A stretch of DNA of 42,676 nucleotides from Rickettsiales bacterium UBA2645. GTDB lineage: Bacteria; Pseudomonadota; Alphaproteobacteria; Rickettsiales; UBA1997. Of the stretch, positions 8,973 to 16,597 are shown one piece after another. The position numbers were made by a program, and so were the translations under genes. The notes below the pieces were generated by a model that saw only the letters and a program-made list of their open reading frames with translations, had not been told where the DNA came from and searched no databases. The DNA is taken from positions 6,538 to 49,213 of the forward strand of contig DENL01000004.1 of NCBI GenBank assembly GCA_002359655.1, given 5' to 3'. The first letter of the stretch is position 1. Every line of letters starts with the position of its first letter.

Positions 8973-9649
8973 CTCATCAAACTTTGAAATAAGTAGGTTC
9001 CATCAACTGATCCAGTATTAGAATCAGCAGCTCTTTCAGGATGCGGCATCAAGCCAAGAACATTTTTTTGATCGTTAAAAACACCAGCAATATTTAGTGC
9101 TGCGCCATTTGGATTGGCATCGTCTGTAACATTACCATTAACATCAACATAGCGAAAAGCTACATTGCCGTTGCCTTCAAGCTTTTTTAAAACTTCAGCT
9201 TCAGCAAAAAAATTTCCATCCATGTGAGCGATTGGAAATTTAACCACCTGATTTTTTTTATATTCTCTGGTGAAATTAGTGTTGTTGTCTTCAACCCTTA
9301 GCAAGACATCACGACAAATAAATTTTACTTTTTTATTGCGCAAAAGCACGCCCTCAAGCAGTCCAGCCTCAGTTAAAATTTGAAAACCGTTGCAAATTCC
9401 TAAAATTTTTACGCCTTTTTTCGCAAGTCTTTTAACTTCTTGCATTACCGGAGAAATCGCTGCCATAGCGCCTGATCGTAAATAATCGCCATAAGAAAAT
9501 CCACCAGGAACAACGATTAAATCAAAGTCATCATCGATTTTAGTTTCTTGATGCCAGATTTTTGAAACTTTGCTGCCAACTTTTTGTAAAGTTGTAAATG
9601 CGTCGCGATCACAATTTGAGCCGGGGAAAACAATAACTGCTGATTTCAT
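8969..9649 (-). CDS. purQ: Phosphoribosylformylglycinamidine synthase subunit PurQ
   Basis: The glutaminase subunit of the fourth step of purine synthesis, supplying ammonia to PurL. The 226-residue length is normal for the small-subunit form. It begins MKSAVIVFPGSNCDRD, typical of PurQ. The class I amidotransferase nucleophile is Cys86 in GICNGFQ, and the His203-Glu205 pair lies in MPHPERA. It is the last gene of purC, purS and purQ, with a 2-bp gap to purS. The presence of purS shows that this organism uses the three-subunit PurS/Q/L complex. purL itself is not in the window. Confidence 0.97.
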   Translation of the reverse strand: MKSAVIVFPGSNCDRDAFTTLQKVGSKVSKIWHQETKIDDDFDLIVVPGGFSYGDYLRSGAMAAISPVMQEVKRLAKKGVKILGICNGFQILTEAGLLEGVLLRNKKVKFICRDVLLRVEDNNTNFTREYKKNQVVKFPIAHMDGNFFAEAEVLKKLEGNGNVAFRYVDVNGNVTDDANPNGAALNIAGVFNDQKNVLGLMPHPERAADSNTGSVDGTYLFQSLMS

Positions 9650-9651
9650 AA

Positions 9652-9897
9652 TTAAGATATTACTTCGTATTTATAGTCTTCGATCACTTTATTGACGAGG
9701 AGTTTGTCACAAATTTCATCAACAATATTTTTAATTTTATCTAAATCAGTTTCTGCAATATCAAGCTCTACAACCTTGCCCTGTCTGACTTGCGAGATTT
9801 GTGCAAATCCTAAATTTTTTTGCAAAGAAGTTTCGATTGCCTTGCCTTGCGTATCCAAAACACCTTTTTTAAGTGTGATTATAATTCTGATTTTCAT
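9652..9897 (-). CDS. purS: Phosphoribosylformylglycinamidine synthase subunit PurS
   Basis: An 81-residue protein. It bridges PurQ and PurL in the three-part FGAM synthase. The pattern ITLKKGVLDTQGKAIETSL followed by VRQGKVVELDIAE is the standard PurS fold. It lies between purC and purQ with 2-bp gaps on each side, so cotranscription is very likely. Confidence 0.95.
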   Translation of the reverse strand: MKIRIIITLKKGVLDTQGKAIETSLQKNLGFAQISQVRQGKVVELDIAETDLDKIKNIVDEICDKLLVNKVIEDYKYEVIS

Positions 9898-9899
9898 GA

Positions 9900-10619
9900 T
9901 TATTTAATTTTGATTCCTAAGCGAGAAGCCACATCAGAGTAAACTTCAACTAAATTTCCCAAGTCTCTTCTAAAAACATCTTTGTCTAGTTTTTTAGAAG
10001 TTTTTTCATCCCATAATCTGCAGCTGTCTGGGCTGATCTCGTCAGCTAAGACAATATTGCGGCGCGCATCAAACCCAAACTCGATCTTAAAATCAACCAG
10101 TTTGATGCCGATATTTTTGAAAATTATATGCAAGATTTCGTTAATTTTTAGCGTCTGTTTTTTAACTTCTTCAAGCTCCGTTTTGGTGACCACTTTCAAA
10201 ACATTAATAGCGTGATCATCATTGATTAGAGGATCAGCGAGAGCATCATCTTTATAACAGATTTCAAAAACTGGCGCTATTAATTCTAAACCTTCTTCAA
10301 TTCCTAGACGCTTAGCCATCGAACCAGCTGCAATGTTGCGCACAATCACTTCCAGCGGAATAATTTTTACTTTGCGAACTAACTGCTCTCGCTCATTTAA
10401 CCTTTTTTCAAAGTGAGTTGGAACTCCGGCTTTAGCCATTTCGAGCATTATATATTCTGAAATAAAATTATTTAAAACGCCTTTGCCTTCAATCACGGCT
10501 TTTTTTTGTGCGTTAAATGCGGTGGCGTCATCTTTGAAATATTGAATCAAAAGATTTTCGTCTGAGGTTGCGAAAAGTTGTTTGGCTTTACCTTCGTAGA
10601 TTTTTTCGAGTTTTTGCAT
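9900..10619 (-). CDS. purC: Phosphoribosylaminoimidazole-succinocarboxamide synthase
   Basis: SAICAR synthetase, which joins aspartate to CAIR with ATP in purine synthesis. The 239-residue length is typical. Family segments include YEGKAKQLF at the N-terminus, EVIVRNIAAGSMAKRLG in the middle, DFKIEFG, and DEISPDSCRLWD, which contains the conserved SAICAR synthetase signature. It is the first gene of the purC-purS-purQ operon. The roughly 390 bases upstream, towards hemF, hold palindromic repeats rather than a gene. A small stem (ATCAGTC / GACTGAT, 10653-10669) lies about 35 bases before the start and could act in the leader, though this is only an inference. Confidence 0.97.
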   Translation of the reverse strand: MQKLEKIYEGKAKQLFATSDENLLIQYFKDDATAFNAQKKAVIEGKGVLNNFISEYIMLEMAKAGVPTHFEKRLNEREQLVRKVKIIPLEVIVRNIAAGSMAKRLGIEEGLELIAPVFEICYKDDALADPLINDDHAINVLKVVTKTELEEVKKQTLKINEILHIIFKNIGIKLVDFKIEFGFDARRNIVLADEISPDSCRLWDEKTSKKLDKDVFRRDLGNLVEVYSDVASRLGIKIK

Positions 10620-10690
10620 TTTTTAATATTTTTGTTTTTTTAACAATTTTTGATCAGTCAAAGACTGATGCGACTTAAAACTTATAGCCT

Positions 10691-10994
10691 GAATTCTGCA
10701 ACGCTTCGTCGCTTTTTTCGCTGCGCTCAAAGACGACTCGCGACTGGGATCGCGTCGCTTAAGCTCCTAATCCCGCTTCTCGCTAAAAATGTGCATTTAG
10801 CACATTTTTTTAACGCTCGAAGCCTTCGTCGCTTTTTTCGCTGCGCTCAAAGACGACTCGCGCTTTAAAAACTTAAAGTCCGAATTCTGCAACGCTTCGT
10901 CGCTTTTTTCGCTGCGCTCAAAGACGACTCGCGCCGGGGCAGTAGCGTAGCTTCTGCCCGATTAAAGCTAAAAATGTGCGTTTAGCACATTTTT
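10691..10994. repeat. Tandem palindromic repeat block between purC and hemF
   Basis: The gap 10620-11012 holds no gene. It contains a 39-base core (starting cttcgtcgcttttttcgctg) in three identical copies: 10704-10742, 10824-10862 and 10895-10933. In the first and third copies the identity extends 13 bases further left (gaattctgcaacg), giving 52-base matches at 10691-10742 and 10882-10933. Both of those are followed by a variable GC-rich hairpin (GGGAT/ATCCC at 10746-10774; GGCAG/CTGCC in the third unit) and then by a near-identical stem-loop, AAAAATGTGC with GCACATTTTT (10785-10809 and 10970-10994). The block therefore looks like a composite intergenic repeat of about 115 bases, with two full units and one core-only unit. 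Confidence 0.9.
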
Positions 10995-11008
10995 GCGGCT
11001 AGAGCCGC
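10970..11008 (-). terminator. Stem-loops just after hemF, possible terminator
   Basis: Immediately downstream of the hemF stop on the minus strand are two hairpins: GCGGC/GCCGC (10995-11008), then AAAAATGTGC / GCACATTTTT with a 5-base loop (10970-10994), whose 3' half ends in five Ts on either strand. This could end hemF transcription. The same stem-loop recurs at 10785-10809, so it is also part of the repeat family. Confidence 0.5.
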
Positions 11009-11012
11009 CGCT

Positions 11013-11843
11013 TTAATCCCACTTTGCAATCGGTGGTAGTGACATCAAAATCGCTTCTGTATTGCCTCCGGTCATTAAACCAAATTTTGTACCACGATCG
11101 TAAACCAAATTAAATTCTGCGTATAAACCACGTTTTCTTAATTGATGCTCGCGCTGCTCATCGCTCCATTTTTCAAACATGTGACGGCGCACTAATTTCG
11201 GAAATATTTCTAAAAAAGCCAGCCCAACATTTTTGGTGAATTCAAAATTCTTGGCAAAATCATCTTCCAGATAATCATAAAAAATTCCACCAACGCCACG
11301 CGCCACGCCACGATGTTTGATAAAAAAATATTCATCACACCATTTTTTAAATTTCTCGTAATAAGCGGGATCAGACTTGTCACAGGCTTTTTGAAAGCTG
11401 GCGTGAAAATCTTTTGTGTCTTGCTCGTTTTCAAACATCGGATTTAAATCTGAGCCACCGCCAAACCAATTTTTTGTTGTACAAATAAATCTAGTATTCA
11501 TGTGAACTGCTGGAACTAAAGGTGATTTCATATGCGCTACCAAAGAAATTCCGCTAGCCCAAAATTTGCCATCAGCTTCAGATCCCGGAATTTGTTTACG
11601 AAATTCTTCACTAAATTCCCCGTAAACTTTTGAAAAATTTACGCCGACTTTTTCAAAAACATTGCCTTTCATCAAAGACATTTCTCCACCTCCTCCACCA
11701 TCGCGATCCCAACTTTTACGGGTAAATTTTCCAGAATTTTTTGCGTTAAACTCTTCTTCGATTTTTTCAAATTCAGCACAGATTTTATCACGCAAATTTT
11801 TAAACCACTCAGAAGTGATTTTTTGCTTTTCTTTAATATTCAT
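11013..11843 (-). CDS. hemF: Oxygen-dependent coproporphyrinogen III oxidase
   Basis: Carries out the aerobic decarboxylation of coproporphyrinogen III to protoporphyrinogen IX in haem synthesis. The 276-residue length is typical. Signature segments are WDRDGGGGGEMSLMKG, the family block SLVAHMKSPLVPAVHMNTRF, and WFGGGSDLNPMFENEQD. The C-terminal region has KRGLYAEFNLVYDRGTKFGL and ends near LPPIAKWD, as in homologues. It implies an oxygen-using lifestyle. It is divergent from tyrS, with 80 bp between the starts. Confidence 0.97.
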   Translation of the reverse strand: MNIKEKQKITSEWFKNLRDKICAEFEKIEEEFNAKNSGKFTRKSWDRDGGGGGEMSLMKGNVFEKVGVNFSKVYGEFSEEFRKQIPGSEADGKFWASGISLVAHMKSPLVPAVHMNTRFICTTKNWFGGGSDLNPMFENEQDTKDFHASFQKACDKSDPAYYEKFKKWCDEYFFIKHRGVARGVGGIFYDYLEDDFAKNFEFTKNVGLAFLEIFPKLVRRHMFEKWSDEQREHQLRKRGLYAEFNLVYDRGTKFGLMTGGNTEAILMSLPPIAKWD

Positions 11844-11923
11844 TTCAAAAATGGATTGCTTAATTTGGACGCGGTTTTGATAATTGCGCGAGCATTTCTA
11901 CAGCAATAAACTAACTCCCAAAA

Positions 11924-13150
11924 ATGAATTTCAAATCAGAATTTTTAAAAGAATTTTCTGCGCGCGGATTTTTTGCAAAAACTACTCACGCTGAAGAGCT
12001 TGATGATTTAATGGCTCATGAATCAGTCACAGCCTATATTGGTTTTGATTGCACCGCCAAATCTCTGCATGCTGGCAGTTTGATTCAAATCATGATTTTG
12101 CGTTTGCTACAAAAACACGGACATCGACCAATCGTTTTGCTTGGCGGCGGCACTACAAAAATCGGTGATCCAAGCGGAAAAGATGAAGCTAGACAAGTTT
12201 TATCGGAATCAAAAATTCAAGAAAATTTAAACGGAATAAAAAAAACCTTAGAAAAATTCATCAGCTTTGAAGGTAATAATGCAGCGGTTTTGGTAAATAA
12301 TGATGATTGGTTGAAAAACTTGAATTATTTAGAATTTTTGCGCGATGTCGGCCGCCATTTTTCAATCAATCGTATGCTCACTTTCGATTCAGTTAAAACC
12401 AGATTAGAGCGCGAACAGCCTTTGAGTTTTCTCGAATTTAATTACATGATTTTGCAAGCTTATGACTTTTACGAACTCAACAAAGAATATGGCTGCCGCC
12501 TACAAATTGGCGGCTCAGATCAATGGGGAAATATTGTGAATGGCGTTGATTTAACTCGTCGTCTTTCTGCAAAAGAAGCTTTCGGATTAACCTCACCTTT
12601 ACTTACAACCGCCGACGGGAAAAAAATGGGCAAGACCTCCGACGGTGCGGTTTGGCTTGATGAAGAGATGTTGTCGCCTTTCGATTATTTTCAATATTTC
12701 CGCAATACTCACGATGCTGACGTTGGAAAATTCTTAAAATTATTTACTGATTTAGAACTTTCAGAAATCGAAAATTTAGAAAAATTACAAGATCAAGAAA
12801 TTAACAAGGCCAAGGAAATTCTGGCCTTTGAAGCTGTAAAAATCTGCCACGGCGAAAATGCCGCTAATCAAGCTTTGCAAAAAGCACGCGAAATTTTTGT
12901 CAGTAAAAATTCTGCCGCCTTTGAGGAAAAAGAAATCTCTTTGGGTGCCGAAAATTCTAAAAAATTAGTCGATATTATTTTTGAAATCGCTGCCGCTGAA
13001 TCAAAAGGTGCAGCAAAAAAATTAATTGAAGGCAAAGCTGTTAAAATCAATGGTGAAGCAGTTTTAGAGGTTCACTACACAATCACACAAACTGGTGATT
13101 TTGAATTGTCAGTTGGTAAGAAAAAATTCTTCAAAATTATCGTAAAATAA
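11924..13150 (+). CDS. tyrS: Tyrosyl-tRNA synthetase
   Basis: Charges tRNA-Tyr. The 408-residue length is normal for the bacterial TyrS form. The class I HIGH-type signature appears as SLHAGSLIQ following GFDCTA, and the KMSKS loop as KMGKTSDGAV. GGSDQWGNI is the tyrosine-binding block. A C-terminal S4-like RNA-binding segment (AAKKLIEGKAVKINGEAV) ends the protein. It starts a compact plus-strand run of tyrS, a PfkB kinase, murF, mraY and cimA, where gaps are 1-4 bp or genes overlap. Confidence 0.97.
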   Translation: MNFKSEFLKEFSARGFFAKTTHAEELDDLMAHESVTAYIGFDCTAKSLHAGSLIQIMILRLLQKHGHRPIVLLGGGTTKIGDPSGKDEARQVLSESKIQENLNGIKKTLEKFISFEGNNAAVLVNNDDWLKNLNYLEFLRDVGRHFSINRMLTFDSVKTRLEREQPLSFLEFNYMILQAYDFYELNKEYGCRLQIGGSDQWGNIVNGVDLTRRLSAKEAFGLTSPLLTTADGKKMGKTSDGAVWLDEEMLSPFDYFQYFRNTHDADVGKFLKLFTDLELSEIENLEKLQDQEINKAKEILAFEAVKICHGENAANQALQKAREIFVSKNSAAFEEKEISLGAENSKKLVDIIFEIAAAESKGAAKKLIEGKAVKINGEAVLEVHYTITQTGDFELSVGKKKFFKIIVK

Positions 13151-13151
13151 A

Positions 13152-14117
13152 GTGACTAAAAAAATAAAAATAATCGGAATTGGCAATGCCATCGTGGATA
13201 TTTTGTGTAAAGTTGACGATCAATTTCTTGAGCAAAATAGTTTGTTTAAAAATTCGATGTCACTGATTGACGACGTTGATGCCAAGAAATTTTCACAACT
13301 AAAATCAGAAAAAATTACTTGTGGTGGATCAGCTGGAAACACAATCGCAGCACTTGCTGAGCTTGGTAATCAAACTGGCTTTATTGGCAAAGTTGGCGAA
13401 GATGATTTTGGTAAAAAATTTATCAGTGAAATTGAAAAAACTGGCACAAAATTTTTAAGCTATAAAAATCATCAAGACCTCTCAGCACAATCTTTTATTT
13501 TAGTCACGCCAGACGCACACAGAACTATGTGCACTTACTTGGGATGCGCTTCACAAATTACAAAAGATGATATTGATGAAGAATATTTCAAAGACGCTTC
13601 AATCCTTTATTTAGAAGGCTATTTATGGGACGCTCCTGAAACAATTTTGACTTTGAAAAAAGCAATTTTTTACGCCAAAAAATATCAAGTAAAAATCGCT
13701 TTTTCGCTTTCTGATTCTTTTTGCGTTTTGCGTCACAAAGAAGAATTCCTCGATTTAATCCAAAACGATCTCGACATCTTGTTTGCCAATGAAACTGAGG
13801 CTTTAGAACTAGCACCAAACTACAAAGAAATTTTTCAATATAATCCAAACCTGATTGCAGTGATTACTAAATCTGAAAAAGGTTGCGAAGTAATAACTGC
13901 AACAAAAAATTTCAGCAAAGCTGCCGAAAAAATCGAAAAATTAGTTGATACAACTGGCGCTGGAGATGCTTTTGCCGCAGGCTTTTTACACGGATTTAAC
14001 AAAGATTCTGATTTAGAAAAATGTGCCACACTTGGCAATATTTTAGCTGCTAAAATAATTCAAAAATTTGGCGCCAGATTTGAATCAGACGAATTAAAAA
14101 ATTTACAAATTTTCTAG
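13152..14117 (+). CDS. PfkB-family sugar or nucleoside kinase (adenosine kinase-like)
   Basis: A 321-residue protein starting at a GTG one base after the tyrS stop. Two PfkB signatures are visible: the glycine-rich GGSAGNTIAALAELG with GFIGKVGEDDFG near the N-terminus, and DTTGAGDAFAAGFLHG near the C-terminus, which contains the anion hole and catalytic Asp. The opening GIGNAIVDILCKVDD and the DLSAQSFILVTPDAHRTM block are typical of alphaproteobacterial adenosine-kinase-like members. The substrate could be adenosine or a sugar. Sequence inspection alone does not separate these, so no gene symbol is given. Confidence 0.85.
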   Translation: MTKKIKIIGIGNAIVDILCKVDDQFLEQNSLFKNSMSLIDDVDAKKFSQLKSEKITCGGSAGNTIAALAELGNQTGFIGKVGEDDFGKKFISEIEKTGTKFLSYKNHQDLSAQSFILVTPDAHRTMCTYLGCASQITKDDIDEEYFKDASILYLEGYLWDAPETILTLKKAIFYAKKYQVKIAFSLSDSFCVLRHKEEFLDLIQNDLDILFANETEALELAPNYKEIFQYNPNLIAVITKSEKGCEVITATKNFSKAAEKIEKLVDTTGAGDAFAAGFLHGFNKDSDLEKCATLGNILAAKIIQKFGARFESDELKNLQIF

Positions 14118-14121
14118 CAAC

Positions 14122-15549
14122 ATGACAGTTTGGACAAAATCAGAACTTATCACAGCCTTATCTGGCGAGCTTTTACAATATCGAATTACTGATAATTTAG
14201 AAATTGATGAAGTTGTAATTGATAGCCGCAAAACTCCTAAAAGCGGATTATTTTTAGCACTAAAAGGTGAAAAAAACGATGCTCATGCTTTTTTAAAACA
14301 AGCTGTAGAAAATGGCTGTAAAGCGTTGCTAGTTCACGACAAATCAGCTTTAGAAAAAGTTTCAAATTCTGATTTTATTTTGGTCAAAGATACTTTCAAA
14401 GCGCTTTACAAACTAGCTGAATTTTCACGCAAAAGAAGTAGCGCAAAAATCATCGCAATCACTGGCTCAGTTGGAAAAACCAGCACAAAAGAAATGCTGA
14501 AATTAGCTTTTTCTGCAATCGGAAAAACCTTTGCTACACCCGGAAATTTAAATAATCATTTTGGTGTTCCGCTTTGTCTGGCTAATTTTTCTAGCGATTG
14601 CGAGTTCGGAATTTTTGAAATGGGCATGAATCACGCCAATGAAATTGAACCACTTTCAAGCCTTGCCAAACCGCACTTGGCAATCATTACTAATGTTGGA
14701 CCAGTTCATATCGAGTTTTTTAAAAACGAAGAAGAAATCGCTCTGGCAAAATCTGAAATCTTTTTAGGCCTTGTAGAAAAAGGGTCAGCGCTGATTAACC
14801 GCGATAATCAACATTTTAATTTTTTAAAAAAACGCGCTGAAATGTTGGGAATTGCTTCGCAAAATATTATCACTTTTGGCAAAGATTTTGAAAGTGATTA
14901 TTGCCTTAAAAGCTTTCAAATAAAGACTGTAGATAGTTCTGAAGTTTTGCTAAAAACTAAAAATAATTCTAAAATTTCTTACCAAATTTCTACCTCCAGT
15001 AAAACCGCGATTTTTAATTCTGTAATAGTTGCCGCTAGCTTAGATTTATTGACAAATGATGTAAAAACCGGACTCACTCAACTAACTCATTTGCAAGATA
15101 GCGCTGGTCGCGGCAAAGCTTTTGAGATAAATTTTGCAGATAAAAAAATTACAATAATCGACGACAGCTATAACGCCAGCGTGCCTTCGATGAAGGCCGG
15201 CATTGAACATGCGCTTGAATTAAAATCAGCTCTACACAAAAAACGTGTTGTTGCAATTTTGGGCGATATGCTGGAACTCGGCGAGAAATCTATTGAATTG
15301 CATGAAGAGATCACGAATTATCTGACGCAGTTAAACATCGATTTTGCTATTTTAGTTGGCGAAAAAATGACTGCAGCAACAAAAAAATTACCACAAAAAC
15401 ATTATAAAACTTTTTCAGATTCATCAGCTGCAAGCCTTGAAATTCAAGACCTAATAAAGGATAACGATATTCTTTACGTCAAAGGTTCGCGCGGAATGAA
15501 AATGGAAAAAATTATTGAAAATTTAATTAAAGAAAAAAGTGCTCACTAG
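14122..15549 (+). CDS. murF: UDP-N-acetylmuramoyl-tripeptide--D-alanyl-D-alanine ligase
   Basis: Adds D-Ala-D-Ala to the UDP-MurNAc-tripeptide, the last cytoplasmic step of peptidoglycan precursor synthesis. The 475-residue length fits. The N-terminal domain has DSRKTPKSGLFLALKGEKNDAH, the ATP-binding P-loop is ITGSVGKTSTKEML, and downstream are PGNLNNHFGVPL, FEMGMNHANEI and DDSYNASVPSMKAG, all Mur ligase blocks. It overlaps mraY by 11 bp, keeping the classical murF-mraY order even though the rest of the dcw cluster is absent here. Confidence 0.97.
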   Translation: MTVWTKSELITALSGELLQYRITDNLEIDEVVIDSRKTPKSGLFLALKGEKNDAHAFLKQAVENGCKALLVHDKSALEKVSNSDFILVKDTFKALYKLAEFSRKRSSAKIIAITGSVGKTSTKEMLKLAFSAIGKTFATPGNLNNHFGVPLCLANFSSDCEFGIFEMGMNHANEIEPLSSLAKPHLAIITNVGPVHIEFFKNEEEIALAKSEIFLGLVEKGSALINRDNQHFNFLKKRAEMLGIASQNIITFGKDFESDYCLKSFQIKTVDSSEVLLKTKNNSKISYQISTSSKTAIFNSVIVAASLDLLTNDVKTGLTQLTHLQDSAGRGKAFEINFADKKITIIDDSYNASVPSMKAGIEHALELKSALHKKRVVAILGDMLELGEKSIELHEEITNYLTQLNIDFAILVGEKMTAATKKLPQKHYKTFSDSSAASLEIQDLIKDNDILYVKGSRGMKMEKIIENLIKEKSAH

Positions 15550-16594
15550 CTTGTTTTTACTTTCGAACTTATGGCTTAAATCTCTTATTTGCCTTACTTC
15601 ATCTTACTTAATCGGATTTTTTAGCATAAAAAAATACATCAAATTTGCTCATACCAATCCGCAATTTTTTCAACCAATTCGTGAATCGGGCCCTGCCACG
15701 CATTTAGCAACAAAACAAAAAACCCCAACTATGGGTGGCATTTTTATTGTGCTGGCTACTCTGATAACCACCCTGCTCTTTGTTGATATCACCAATCGTT
15801 ATATTTTGGTTGTAAGTGTGGTGATGATCACTTTTGCCGCCATTGGCCTTACCGATGATTTGATGAAAGTACTTTACAAAAACAGCAAAGGCTTTCGCGG
15901 CAGTATTAAAATAGTTATTCAGTTCAGCATTATCTGCGTCGCATTTGTCTGGCTTGGAGTGATTGACGATATTCATTTTAAAAATCGTATTTTCTTACCA
16001 ATCGGCTCTGGATACTACATCACGCTTGGCATCGTGCTTTATGTGCTTTTTGTAAATTTTGTCATCGTTGGCACTTCAAATGCAGTGAATTTAACCGACG
16101 GTCTTGACGGCTTAGTTTCAGTGCCGGCAATCATAAATTTTTGTTGTTTGATTTTTATGATTTACGCCGCATCCAGCCCAGCACTAGCCAGCAAATTCCA
16201 ACTGCCACAAGTTAAGTTTTCTGGAGAATTAATCTTCTTTTGTATCTCGCTGATTGGCGCGCTTCTGGCTTTTCTCACTTTTAATTTAAAGCCAGCAAAA
16301 ATTTTTATGGGTGATGTTGGAAGCTTGGCTATTGGCTCAGTTCTTGGTTTAATCGCTATCATCATTAAAGAAGAATTTATCTTTTTTATTATTTCAATTC
16401 TATTTGTTGCCGAAGCTGTTTCGGTAATTTTACAAGTCGGCTCTTATAAAATTCGTAAAAAAAGAATTTTCTTGATGGCGCCGCTACATCATCATTTTGA
16501 AAAGCTAGGCTGGTCAGAACAAAAAGTTGTAAAAAGTTTTTGGGCAGCGTCATTGGTGTTTGCCGTTCTTGGTTTGATAATATTTTTGATTTAG
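15539..16594 (+). CDS. mraY: Phospho-N-acetylmuramoyl-pentapeptide-transferase
   Basis: An integral membrane enzyme that moves the phospho-MurNAc-pentapeptide to undecaprenyl phosphate, making lipid I. The 351-residue length and multiple hydrophobic helices are typical. Signatures are KQKTPTMGGIFIVLAT, LTDDLMKV (Asp-rich motif), NAVNLTDGLDGL, FMGDVGSLAIG and the cytoplasmic histidine triad APLHHHFEKLGW. The start is a GTG inside the end of murF (11-bp overlap), so translation is probably coupled. A later start would remove part of the first helix. Confidence 0.97.
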   Translation: MLTSLFLLSNLWLKSLICLTSSYLIGFFSIKKYIKFAHTNPQFFQPIRESGPATHLATKQKTPTMGGIFIVLATLITTLLFVDITNRYILVVSVVMITFAAIGLTDDLMKVLYKNSKGFRGSIKIVIQFSIICVAFVWLGVIDDIHFKNRIFLPIGSGYYITLGIVLYVLFVNFVIVGTSNAVNLTDGLDGLVSVPAIINFCCLIFMIYAASSPALASKFQLPQVKFSGELIFFCISLIGALLAFLTFNLKPAKIFMGDVGSLAIGSVLGLIAIIIKEEFIFFIISILFVAEAVSVILQVGSYKIRKKRIFLMAPLHHHFEKLGWSEQKVVKSFWAASLVFAVLGLIIFLI

Positions 16595-16597
16595 TAA

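Noticed and set aside
10650..10868. Open frame of 72 codons across the repeat block
   Set aside because: It consists of the repeat core translated twice (RRFFRCAQRRLA), with no ribosome site. It is repeat DNA, not a gene.
10691..10994. Possible CRISPR array
   Set aside because: Only three copies with unequal spacing, the spacers themselves contain shared hairpins, and there are no cas genes.
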